A stretch of 64,000 nt of DNA from Sphingobacterium thalpophilum (lineage in GTDB: Bacteria; Bacteroidota; Bacteroidia; Sphingobacteriales; Sphingobacteriaceae), in NCBI RefSeq assembly GCF_038396785.1, contig NZ_CP151087.1:4526001-4590000 (forward strand). Reading direction: 5' to 3'. Every line of letters starts with the position of its first letter. The stretch's first letter is position 1. Shown here one piece after another: positions 56,567-64,000 of the stretch. The notes under the pieces were generated by a model, which made no database searches, had not been told where the DNA came from, and saw only the letters and a program-made list of their open reading frames with translations. The translations under genes were made by a program, and so were the position numbers.

Positions 56567-57843
56567 ATAATGCTTATATAAAAAATCCGGAAGATGAGTG
56601 GGACATTCGATGGTATCTAATTGAAGGAGGAATACTTGAATCCATTCAATATGGCACTTATGAATCTTTCAAGAAAAAGCTATGGGACATCCTTGTTATT
56701 CTCACATCTCAAAACAATACAGAAGAAACAAAAAAAGAATATATAATTGATCGTTTAGATAACATCGTCTTAATGGTTAAGGGATGTCATTATTTTTTGC
56801 ATCATAAAAAGCGATTAAAGTATGAAGAGGATTGGATAGATATCCAATGGCTACCAAATCCTTATCGCTGTTTAGAAAAATATCGACCTCGCGAAGACGA
56901 AAAGCTCAATCATCATGTAGCGCATTTCGATTATAATTTCACTCAGCTAACACGAGAAGAGATTCAAAATTTTGTGATCGCATTTGAGAATTTTTTCTCC
57001 GAAATGGATCTGTCTTCTTGGCTGAACTTATTAGATGATTGGAAAAGATGTATAAATGAGAAGGAATCCATCTTCGAAAGTTGTGGCGAATACGCATCTT
57101 TAAAAACTTACGAACAACTCTTAAAACTACGTGAAGCTTGTTATGTCGCTTACCACTGGGCAGCGATTAGTTATCCACCACCAAACAAACACTTAATAGT
57201 TGATTATTTAGGATCGGATTATATAAATGGCTATCAAAGTGCAAACCCTTTCGAAATGACTGGTGAGGTTTTCTATGAACAAAGTTACACGAACATTAGA
57301 CAAAGTATTTTGTATTTATATCCCACATGTTCTTGTGAAAGAGGTGCCATAGTATTGACTTCTCGTGACCTGCGATATGTTTTAAGGTGGTTGCTCCAAG
57401 CCGGATGGATGTTTTTACAAACAGATTATTTTCCTGAAAACTGGCTTGACCCTGACAAAATAGACTTTTTGCGCTGTCCTATTCCAGAAGCCGATATAGC
57501 AACTTGGAAGCCGAAGAGCTTAAGTAAGAAAGGACAAAAAAATATTCCAAAGACTTTGTCGAAATTATTTTATGGCGTTGATGTACGTGACGAAATATAC
57601 AGGGTTGAATGTAGGATGATGACTTACCTAGAGGATAAATATTCCGAAAAATATACAGATTTGAACAAAGAGCAAATTATCACAAGAGAACGGCTACTGA
57701 AAGTTTTGGATGTGCTAACCCTCATCGTTTTGGATCTGCGAAAACGTAGAACCAAGAAGGAAGGTATATGCAATCCGCCAATATTCGATCATGACAAGCA
57801 GACAGAATTACTAAAAGTTGAAAATGAAACCGAAACTTTATAA
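56563..57843 (+). CDS. Uncharacterised 426-residue helical protein
   Basis: The best start is ATG 56563, overlapping the stop of the previous gene (a TTG at 56554 would add three residues). The protein is helical and rich in aromatic residues: DWIDIQWLPNPYRCLEKYRPREDEKLNHH, FENFFSEMDLSSWLNLLDDWKRC, YLYPTCSCERGAIVLTSRDLRYVLRWLLQAGWMF, ERLLKVLDVLTLIVLDLRKRR. No known domain is recognised. It lies 3 nt before the nucleotidyltransferase-HEPN gene, so the two are surely co-translated. Confidence 0.6.
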   Translation: MNNAYIKNPEDEWDIRWYLIEGGILESIQYGTYESFKKKLWDILVILTSQNNTEETKKEYIIDRLDNIVLMVKGCHYFLHHKKRLKYEEDWIDIQWLPNPYRCLEKYRPREDEKLNHHVAHFDYNFTQLTREEIQNFVIAFENFFSEMDLSSWLNLLDDWKRCINEKESIFESCGEYASLKTYEQLLKLREACYVAYHWAAISYPPPNKHLIVDYLGSDYINGYQSANPFEMTGEVFYEQSYTNIRQSILYLYPTCSCERGAIVLTSRDLRYVLRWLLQAGWMFLQTDYFPENWLDPDKIDFLRCPIPEADIATWKPKSLSKKGQKNIPKTLSKLFYGVDVRDEIYRVECRMMTYLEDKYSEKYTDLNKEQIITRERLLKVLDVLTLIVLDLRKRRTKKEGICNPPIFDHDKQTELLKVENETETL

Positions 57844-57846
57844 GTT

Positions 57847-59615
57847 ATGAGAATTACAAATAAAAATGATCAGACTGATTTAAATAGCATCATTCTGATT
57901 CTAGCGAGCAAATACAATATCGATCGGATATTCCTGAACACTTACTATGCGGTTGATGTTCCTTTCTACGAGTTGGTTATTCTATTATCTAACAAGGAGC
58001 ATAAATCTGTCGGCGAACTAGATCCACAGATTAGAATGTCCTTAAAGGATTTCCCGAAGTTTCATCATGTCACTTTGATAGCGTTTCAGGTAAAAAGTAA
58101 GCTTATTGATGGGAACTTATATTTACATATGACCTGTCACCCAGACAAACTTATTTATCAAAATCCATCGTCAAGATTCGAGCTATACCCTGAAGGGCAT
58201 TCCATCGAAAATACGCTGGAGTCGGTAAACGAATTATTTGCGCGTGAAAATCATAAAATTAATGAGTTTAAAGAAGGATACTATTATTTCAAGGAACGAG
58301 ATTCGCTGTCGCATGCAGGATTTATGCTGCATCAGGTATTTGAGCTGAGGTATAGATGCATGGAGATTATGGTCATGGGAAAAGAACGCGCAACGCACTC
58401 TATCAGGTCTCACCATCGTTATCTGGTTAGAATGGCACCGTCACTAGCCACTATATTTAAAGAAGGCAAATCAGAAGATGAAATTATGCTCCAATTTTTA
58501 GAGGGGGTATATCGGGCGACACGCTATGAAGATAATTTTTACGTGGATCTTAATATTCTACTGAAGCTGGAAGAACGGATGGAAAACTTTATGCAGATCA
58601 CAGACACGATGTTTGAGGATTCCGTGACGAATTTTAAAAACTACTCTTTTGAGGTCGATAATCCGAAAGAGAAATTAGAAGATAGTGTCGAAAGTCAAGA
58701 AAAGTCGCTACGAAGCATTTCTAATGACGATACTATGATGCCAGAATATGATATCTACAAAAGCACTGCTGATAAGAAGTTGGAATTGATTATTACTCGT
58801 TTGAAGAATACAATTGACATACAAGGTATCTATCTATTTGGTCAGCGAACTAGATCATTTGTCATCAATGGTATTAATAAACCTTCAAATACTGACATTT
58901 ATGATTACTACTTCGATTTGTTAATTGTTAGCGAAAGTGATATTCGTGCGACAATAGGTAATATTCAAGCATCGATAAATAAAGAATTGGAAGTTTCCGT
59001 TTTATTACTTTCTTTCACTCGAGATCAAATACAAAAACAGTTGGACAAAAATAATCCATTCTTTCATCGGTCTTTGCAATATGTGGATCCGCTTCATGGT
59101 ACTGAGATCAATTTATTGAAGTGGAAATTTCATGAACACAATGGAAAGCGTACTCAAGACGAAATGAAAGAGGCGAAGCAAAATGGTACCAAAGAGAAAA
59201 TAACGCGAGTGGCTTCTACAATGGAGGTAAAGCGATAGATCAATCCGAAGAGGTTGAAATTAAAGTGCTTCTTTATAATCAAGCTATTGAACAAGCATGT
59301 TTGGGTCTACTGGAATATTTTTATGACTATACGCCATACCAATACAATCTAAAACATTTGTTCAGTCTGTGTGCTAGTTTATGGCAATTTCCAAACGATA
59401 TCTTTCCTCGTAATACCGAAGAAGAAAAATCGCTATTCGATGAATTTGCGCAAACTGTAAAAGATACGCGATATCAGGGTTGGTCCATGGTCGGTTGGGA
59501 TGAAGCTTATCGTTACGACGAACGATGTGAGCGGTTTCTTAAAGAATGTATAAAGCTTGTTCGAAGTCTTTTGTTTCTCGCTTTCTTTCTGTTTTTTAAC
59601 ATTATATCCTTGTAA
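57847..59615 (+). pseudogene. Tandem nucleotidyltransferase-HEPN protein, frameshifted
   Basis: The first frame (463 residues to 59238) has a degenerate nucleotidyltransferase-like part (residues 10-120), a HEPN part (FKERDSLSHAGFMLHQVFELRYRCMEIMVMG, VYRATRYEDNFYV), then a second nucleotidyltransferase-like part (IQGIYLFGQRTRSFVIN...YDYYFDLLIVSE). At about 59171-59182 the similarity passes into another frame: AKWYQRENNASGFYNGGKAIDQSEEVEIKVLLYNQAIEQACLGLLEYFYDYTPYQYNLKHLFSLCASLWQF, a second HEPN domain, ending at 59615. So it was one NTase-HEPN-NTase-HEPN protein. Neither NTase part keeps the GSxxRG...DxD motif. A sequencing error would also explain the shift. Confidence 0.7.
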
Positions 59616-59678
59616 ACCCGCTGTTAAACAGTTAAATTGCTTGAAATTATTGTCAATTAGAATATAAACATAAATAAT

Positions 59679-60659
59679 ATGAACAGAAAAGCGGCATTTC
59701 TTTTAGGAATTTTGGCCTCTTGTGCATTACCGCAAGTAACCTTTGCTAAACATTCAATCGGAGAATCTAGTCATTATCAACAAGACGTAGAAGGCAAAGA
59801 GCTTATTGGTCGATGGGACATCGAAGTTGATATTAATGGTACCCCGGCACCATCCTGGTTGGAGGTAAAATTGTCGGGCTATAGAACTTTAGTCGGTCAT
59901 TATGTGAGTACTTCCGGAAGTGCTCGACCAGTTTCGCAGGTGTTTTATGAGAAAGGAAAGTTTAGATTTGCTATCCCACCTCAATGGGAAGGCGGAAAGA
60001 TGAATCTAAGTGTTGAAGGAGAGGTTGTAAACGGTGTGTTGCAAGGGACAATAACAGAGCCTGATGGGAAAACATATCGCTTTAAAGGTGTTCGTGCTCC
60101 GGAGTTGAAGCGAACAGCTGCGGTAAAATGGGGTAAGCCTATTCAGTTGTTCAATGGCAAGGATCTGACCGGATGGAAAGCAACTGGTAAAACGAATCAG
60201 TGGGTGGTAAAAAACGGAATTTTGACTAGCCCGCAATCTGGTTCTAATTTGGTCTCTGAGCAAAAATTTGAAGATTTTAAATTACATGTTGAATTTAAAA
60301 TTCCGGCAGGAAGTAATAGTGGTGTCTACTTAAGAGGCCGTTATGAGGTTCAGATCGAAGATAGTCCTAAAGACGCACATCCCAATGCCGTACTTTTTGC
60401 GGGGGTATATGGTTTCTTAGCTGCAAATGAAATGGTCAATAAAGGAGCTGGAGAATGGCAGACCTATGATATTACATTGGTGGGACGTCTAGTGACGGTT
60501 GTGGCAAACGGAAAGACTGTTATCAGTAACCAAGAAATCCCTGGTATAACGGGTGGTGCTTTGGATAGTAAAGAGGCAGAGCCAGGGCCAATTTATTTCC
60601 AAGGGGATCATGGTCCCGTGGAATTCCGAAAAGTGATTATTACTCCAGCTATTAAATAG
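59679..60659 (+). CDS. Secreted DUF1080 protein (3-keto-disaccharide hydrolase type)
   Basis: The 326-residue protein has a signal peptide (MNRKAAFLLGILASCALPQVTFA), a beta domain (LIGRWDIEVDINGTPAPSWLEVKLSGY, about 40-140), and a DUF1080 jelly-roll domain (QLFNGKDLTGWKATGKTNQWVVKNGILTS, FEDFKLHVEFKIPAGSNSGVYLRGRYEVQIED, WQTYDITLVGRLVTVVANGKTV, PIYFQGDHGPVEFRKVII). DUF1080 proteins include 3-keto-glucoside hydrolases, and the layout is typical of Bacteroidota. Probably periplasmic. A terminator follows at 60673. Backbone gene. Confidence 0.92.
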   Translation: MNRKAAFLLGILASCALPQVTFAKHSIGESSHYQQDVEGKELIGRWDIEVDINGTPAPSWLEVKLSGYRTLVGHYVSTSGSARPVSQVFYEKGKFRFAIPPQWEGGKMNLSVEGEVVNGVLQGTITEPDGKTYRFKGVRAPELKRTAAVKWGKPIQLFNGKDLTGWKATGKTNQWVVKNGILTSPQSGSNLVSEQKFEDFKLHVEFKIPAGSNSGVYLRGRYEVQIEDSPKDAHPNAVLFAGVYGFLAANEMVNKGAGEWQTYDITLVGRLVTVVANGKTVISNQEIPGITGGALDSKEAEPGPIYFQGDHGPVEFRKVIITPAIK

Positions 60660-60672
60660 CATAACATGATAC

Positions 60673-60700
60673 AAAGGCTATCTGAAAAGGTAGCCTTTTT
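60673..60700 (+). terminator. Terminator of the DUF1080 gene
   Basis: AAAGGCTA / TAGCCTTT hairpin and T run, 13 nt after the stop; it also abuts the convergent Smr gene. Confidence 0.8.
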
Positions 60701-60992
60701 AAATCCCTATGACAACGACTACAATATCTTCATTCTGGTAGGAGGTATAATAGCGCTCAATGGAGCCATGAGCCTTGTATTCTTGCAACTCTTCAAAAAC
60801 CATTTTTTTTAACATTCCTTTTCCTTTGCCATGAATAAACTTTATTTCGTTCATTTCCCAATAAATAGCTGCATCTAGATTAGATCGCATAAAATCAATG
60901 GACTCTTGTAAGAGTTCCTCTGGCGAATAATCTTCCCAATCTTCAAGGAAAGTATCGGTATGTAAGTCTACGATAGCTGGTGGTCTGCGCAT
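60699..60992 (-). CDS. Smr-domain protein
   Basis: 97 residues: IVDLHTDTFLEDWEDYSPEELLQESIDFMRSNLDAAIYWEMNEIKFIHGKGKGMLKKMVFEELQEY. DLH...FIHGKGKG-LK--V---L is the Smr motif of MutS2 C-termini and stand-alone Smr proteins, associated with nuclease activity on structured nucleic acids or stalled ribosomes. Here it is a stand-alone or short version with no MutS part. Confidence 0.85.
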   Translation of the reverse strand: MRRPPAIVDLHTDTFLEDWEDYSPEELLQESIDFMRSNLDAAIYWEMNEIKFIHGKGKGMLKKMVFEELQEYKAHGSIERYYTSYQNEDIVVVVIGI

Positions 60993-61037
60993 TTTTCCAT
61001 ATTTTACAATGCTGCAAAAGTATAATAAAACGGCGAC

Positions 61038-61457
61038 TTAATAGGTTAAGTCACCAACGAAATCAATCGCTTGAGCAAATTTTTCATACCATTTTTTGAT
61101 AATAGCTGCAATTTCATACTCTTCCTCATCGGCATGGTTGAGCATGAGTAACTCGATCGATTGGAGTAGCTGTTTGAGATCTAGAAAATAACCGTCAAAA
61201 TCCCGGAACGCAGACACAGTGTCCCGAATAAGCAGCATGGCATCATGTCGAAGTGTAATCATATCATGACGTGAAGATATTCGGTCCAGCAACCATTCCT
61301 TCTGGAAATTGGAATCAATATGTCTGTTGCAAGCCTGATTAAAAAGCAATTCAAATTCTACAATTTGATGTTTCAGATCATATATAGTTTTTTGGAGCTC
61401 TTCAAAAGTACTGATGATCTTTTCTTGGGTCTCCATGTTTTTTGATATAATTGCCAT
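61038..61457 (-). CDS. Uncharacterised helical protein
   Basis: The 139-residue protein (METQEKIISTFEELQKTIYDLKHQIVEFELLFNQACNRHIDSNFQKEWLLDRISSRHDMITLRHDAMLLIRDTVSAFRDFDGYFLDLKQLLQSIELLMLNHADEEEYEI...) is predicted to be all helix with a coiled-coil N-terminus. No family is recognised. No signal peptide. It lies 45 nt upstream of the Smr gene on the same strand. Confidence 0.6.
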   Translation of the reverse strand: MAIISKNMETQEKIISTFEELQKTIYDLKHQIVEFELLFNQACNRHIDSNFQKEWLLDRISSRHDMITLRHDAMLLIRDTVSAFRDFDGYFLDLKQLLQSIELLMLNHADEEEYEIAAIIKKWYEKFAQAIDFVGDLTY

Positions 61458-61702
61458 GATATTTTACTTAAAAATGTATGAACTTGGTTTTTAGTTATTT
61501 AAATAAAAGCATGTAAGGTATATACAAATAGATAAGCCGAATGTTTTACCTGTCTAAAATTCGGTTATGACTTTTGAATACAAAAGAAAAGATGGAAACT
61601 AAAATGGACCTGAGTTTTTTCTATTTTTGGTTCAGGTTCAAATGGTCGATTTTTTTTTGAAACCTATTTAATTAATATTATTTCATTTTAAGTATATTTA
61701 AT

Positions 61703-62719
61703 ATGCTGTATTGGAGTCAATACAGTATGAATGTATTAACAATGGTAGCATCTGGTTTTGTTGATTTCTTTAAGAAGAAGGGATTTTATATGCTTCTTTT
61801 ACTGCTAATAACCAGCTTACCCATGTGCCATGGCCAATACAGGCTTAAAGATTCTACAAAATTTATAAATGATCAGTTGCCTAGGTATCTCGGAAGAATG
61901 GGGAAGATTAAGTCTAGAAATTATCCCCTCTGTGGTCGTGAAGCAATCTTGCGGATATTACTGAAAGACTATTTCGTGAATAGATTGGTGTCAGGAGAGG
62001 ATAGTTTGGATAGGGAACGTTATCCTGCTTTATGGAATCCGCTTTCGGTACAAACATTTAAAATGCTAAATACGCGTGATATGTTTAGTTACTGTATGCT
62101 TGCACCTGAGTTTGAGATGCAAAATTGTGGTTCCTTGGGGCGGTTGAAAGGCCAACACATATTCGGAGTCTTTTATCGAAGGAACATACCGCTGGAATAT
62201 TGGAGCAATAGACAGTTGGTTGCTTTGCATGTAAATAGAGATTCCGTTGTACAATATGTGAAGCAGATGTGGCCTACACTCGATTTCATTGGTGAGAACA
62301 CTAAAGATTTAGTGGTTGAATTGATGATGTGGGAGTTGATACCAAAGGTGTTGGATAAGTTGGTTTTGACTCCAGCGGACAATGATCTGTATGCTCTATT
62401 GGTACAAATAATGATGCGCCTGAAATTCAAACCTTTTGAAGATTCGGCTATTTATGAGCAATTGTATGGTCCGGCGTCTTATATAGGAAGTCAAATTGAA
62501 AGCAATACAGAAAATCGGAATGACATCGTGAAACTTGCGCGGGAATGTTTTGAAACGCTAAATGCATCGCCTGGCTTCCAATTACCAGCTTATATCAAAC
62601 GAGAGCGTTTCTTAGATCCACCTTCTTCAAAGGATCTGCAAGATCAGGGAAGCACTCCGAAAGGACCGGATTGGAAGTGGAAAAAAGTCGATGTACCTCG
62701 TTATAAGCTAAAGCTGTAG
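61703..62719 (+). CDS. Uncharacterised secreted protein
   Basis: 338 residues from the first start. MVASGFVDFFKKKGFYMLLLLLITSLPMCHGQ (start at 61742) or MLLLLLITSLPMCHG (61790) would be the more usual signal peptides. The mature part (YRLKDSTKFINDQLPRYLGRMGKIKSRNYPLCGREAILRILLKDYFVNRLVSGED...) has no recognised domain. It stands alone, preceded by 245 bp of AT-rich DNA without other features. Confidence 0.6.
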   Translation: MLYWSQYSMNVLTMVASGFVDFFKKKGFYMLLLLLITSLPMCHGQYRLKDSTKFINDQLPRYLGRMGKIKSRNYPLCGREAILRILLKDYFVNRLVSGEDSLDRERYPALWNPLSVQTFKMLNTRDMFSYCMLAPEFEMQNCGSLGRLKGQHIFGVFYRRNIPLEYWSNRQLVALHVNRDSVVQYVKQMWPTLDFIGENTKDLVVELMMWELIPKVLDKLVLTPADNDLYALLVQIMMRLKFKPFEDSAIYEQLYGPASYIGSQIESNTENRNDIVKLARECFETLNASPGFQLPAYIKRERFLDPPSSKDLQDQGSTPKGPDWKWKKVDVPRYKLKL

Positions 62720-62878
62720 ATCTTCGTCTGCGAGCAAAATTTCCAACGCTGGCAAAATATCTTTTACCTATAGTATTTTCTAACGCTTGTACTGTTTTGA
62801 CCAGAGGGAGGGCAGTAGGTTATTTGCTTTTTTTTTACGTTATTCGCGTAAACAAAAAATAGCTTAAAATATAATAGA

Positions 62879-63625
62879 ATGAAGGAAAAGGCAATTGGAA
62901 ATTACCAATTAGAAATCTGTTCAAATTCCGTAGCATCAGCAATTGAAGCCGAACAAGGTGGAGCGACCCGAGTCGAGTTTTGTCAAAATTTGGAAAATGG
63001 CGGGACTACACCGTCATTTGGTCAGTTGAAGTTGGTGCGAGGATTGGTGAATATTGGTATTCATGTGCTTATCAGGCCGCGTGGAGGTGATTTTCTTTAT
63101 ACAGAGACCGAGATTTTGGAAATGATTGAAGATATTGAAGTATGTAAGCAGTTGGGGATGGATGGCGTTGTGATCGGTATGCTGAATGCAGATGGTACGG
63201 TTGATAAAGTCAATACCCAACGGTTGGTTGAAGCTGCACGCCCCATGCACGTTACGTTCCATCGCGCCTTTGATCGCGTAGAAGATCCTTTTCAGGCATT
63301 AGAAGATGTCATCGAACTGGGGATAGATCGTATTTTGACATCTGGTCTGCAAAATTCTGCTTTAGCTGGAGCTCCACTACTCAAACAGTTGGTTCAACAA
63401 GCAAATGGCCGTATTGTGATTATGCCGGGGGCGGGGGTCGACGCGTCCAATATTATTCACATTTTAAAAGAAACGGGTGCAGTTGCGATACACAGTTCGG
63501 CGAAAGAGTTACATGTATCAGAGATGAGTTTTAAGCAGACACAGGTTAATGGAATGGATGAAGCACAGTGGATGAGCTCAAAAGAAAAAGTCCACCAAAT
63601 GGTGGACCTATTAAAAAGCCTTTAA
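62879..63625 (+). CDS. cutC: CutC-family copper homeostasis protein
   Basis: The 248-residue protein is a TIM barrel with the family signatures YQLEICSNSVASAIEAEQGGATRVEFCQNLENGGTTPSFG, VLIRPRGGDFLYTETEILEMIEDIEVCKQLGMDGVVIGMLNADGTVD, VTFHRAFDRVEDPFQALEDVIELGIDRILTSGL, and IVIMPGAGVDASNI. Length is normal. CutC was linked to copper tolerance in E. coli, but the true reaction is unsettled. Single gene with no visible operator. Confidence 0.95.
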   Translation: MKEKAIGNYQLEICSNSVASAIEAEQGGATRVEFCQNLENGGTTPSFGQLKLVRGLVNIGIHVLIRPRGGDFLYTETEILEMIEDIEVCKQLGMDGVVIGMLNADGTVDKVNTQRLVEAARPMHVTFHRAFDRVEDPFQALEDVIELGIDRILTSGLQNSALAGAPLLKQLVQQANGRIVIMPGAGVDASNIIHILKETGAVAIHSSAKELHVSEMSFKQTQVNGMDEAQWMSSKEKVHQMVDLLKSL

Positions 63626-63644
63626 AGTTATACTTTAAAGGCTA
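63618..63644 (-). terminator. Terminator of the small basic protein gene
   Basis: Perfect 11-bp stem AGCCTTTAAAG / CTTTAAAGGCT with TTATA loop, T run on the minus strand. It overlaps the end of cutC, so it probably stops both convergent transcripts. Confidence 0.8.
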
Positions 63645-63659
63645 TTAAATTCTTCTTAC

Positions 63660-63839
63660 TTATTTAGCTTCTGAAACTAATTGATTTAAGATAGCATCGT
63701 TTTTAACGATTTGGTTGCTAGCTTTCATTTTTGATCTAGAACCTAACTCTACGTTAGTTCCTAATTTCAAAAACTGAACTTCAACACGTGAAACAGTTTT
63801 ATTTCTTCTATCTTTTCTTTTTAAACGTGTAACTCCCAT
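63660..63839 (-). CDS. Small basic conserved protein
   Basis: 59 residues from ATG 63839 (MGVTRLKRKDRRNKTVSRVEVQFLKLGTNVELGSRSKMKASNQIVKNDAILNQLVSEAK). The frame stays open upstream across the tRNA, but that part is not protein-like. Its basic character suggests RNA or ribosome association; no family is recognised. It lies directly downstream of tRNA-Cys and may share its transcript. Confidence 0.7.
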   Translation of the reverse strand: MGVTRLKRKDRRNKTVSRVEVQFLKLGTNVELGSRSKMKASNQIVKNDAILNQLVSEAK

Positions 63840-63872
63840 TTTGATAATATTTTTATTGTTTAAAATAAAACG

Positions 63873-63943
63873 AGGTCGGAAGCGGATTCGAACCGCTGTA
63901 GGAGGTTTTGCAGACCTCAGCCTAGCCACTCGGCCATCCGACC
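63873..63943 (-). tRNA. tRNA-Cys (GCA)
   Basis: Acceptor stem GGTCGGA / TCCGACC, D-arm, anticodon stem GAGGT / ACCTC around the loop CTGCAAA (anticodon GCA), T-loop TTCGAAT, discriminator T as expected for tRNA-Cys. CCA is not encoded. Confidence 0.96.
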
Positions 63944-64000
63944 CTATTTTTTTCCTTTTGAAGGTCTGCAAAAATAAAACTTATAATTGGAATTAAAAAA

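Overview
The window looks like a chromosomal segment of a Bacteroidota bacterium, most probably a Sphingobacteriaceae (Sphingobacterium-like) genome. The support is AT-rich non-coding DNA, promoters of the TTG-N20-TAnnTTTG type in front of tRNA genes, few Shine-Dalgarno sequences, and the families present (YaiO barrel, 3-keto-disaccharide hydrolase, FtsX/MacB permease, AlbA_2 proteins, ISAon1, IS1595, IS21 and ISL3 elements). The genus is an inference from family content. The backbone is at the two ends: pyrG (partial), a CBM9-like secreted protein, rplS and an ABC permease on the left; a DUF1080 hydrolase, Smr protein, CutC, a small basic protein and tRNA-Cys on the right.

From about 3.3 to 8.3 kb there are three tRNA-Pro(TGG) genes, each with its own consensus promoter, with an ISAon1 element between the second and third. 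Beyond the third tRNA is a mobile-element zone (about 8.3-46.4 kb) bounded by an 18-bp direct repeat (8305-8322 and 46329-46346) that could be its attachment core. Its left part is a mobilizable element: an integrase and an excisionase-like gene, both truncated around an IS3 element, a candidate oriT, mobC, a relaxase, a coiled-coil membrane protein, a SymE-like toxin whose start codon lies in an 18-bp stem, and two unknown cargo genes.

From 14.4 to 24.8 kb lies an IS21 element that has itself been hit three times: a RIT element (three overlapping tyrosine recombinases, 38-bp perfect terminal repeats) in istB, the remnant ends of another IS21-type element plus an ISL3 element in istA, and a second ISL3 element in the right terminal repeat. 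The IS21 cuts off a GH16-like lipoprotein gene. That gene is the last of a minus-strand cluster running from 43.5 to 24.8 kb: hybrid sensor kinase, YaiO-type TPR/beta-barrel protein, a second GAF/PAS kinase lacking its ATPase domain, a lone receiver protein, a HEAT-repeat membrane protein, a family 2 glycosyltransferase joined in frame to an LTA-synthase-like sulfatase, and the GH16 fragment. It reads as a regulated surface-polysaccharide export locus that is decaying: one nonsense codon each in the kinase and yaiO, a complete IS21 (with a nested ISL3) in yaiO, an IS1595 in the glycosyltransferase-sulfatase gene, and the GH16 truncation.

From 44 to 48.2 kb come a truncated IS1380 transposase, an AlbA_2/HATPase protein, a second ISAon1 and three tRNA-Pro 3' fragments in partly duplicated DNA. 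From 48.3 to 59.6 kb is a defence-like block: a TOTE-type primase-helicase, an AbiEi antitoxin behind a perfect 16-bp inverted repeat with only a stub of AbiEii, a second AlbA_2 protein, an XRE/DUF1835 pair, and an uncharacterised four-gene operon ending in a tandem nucleotidyltransferase-HEPN protein broken by a frameshift.
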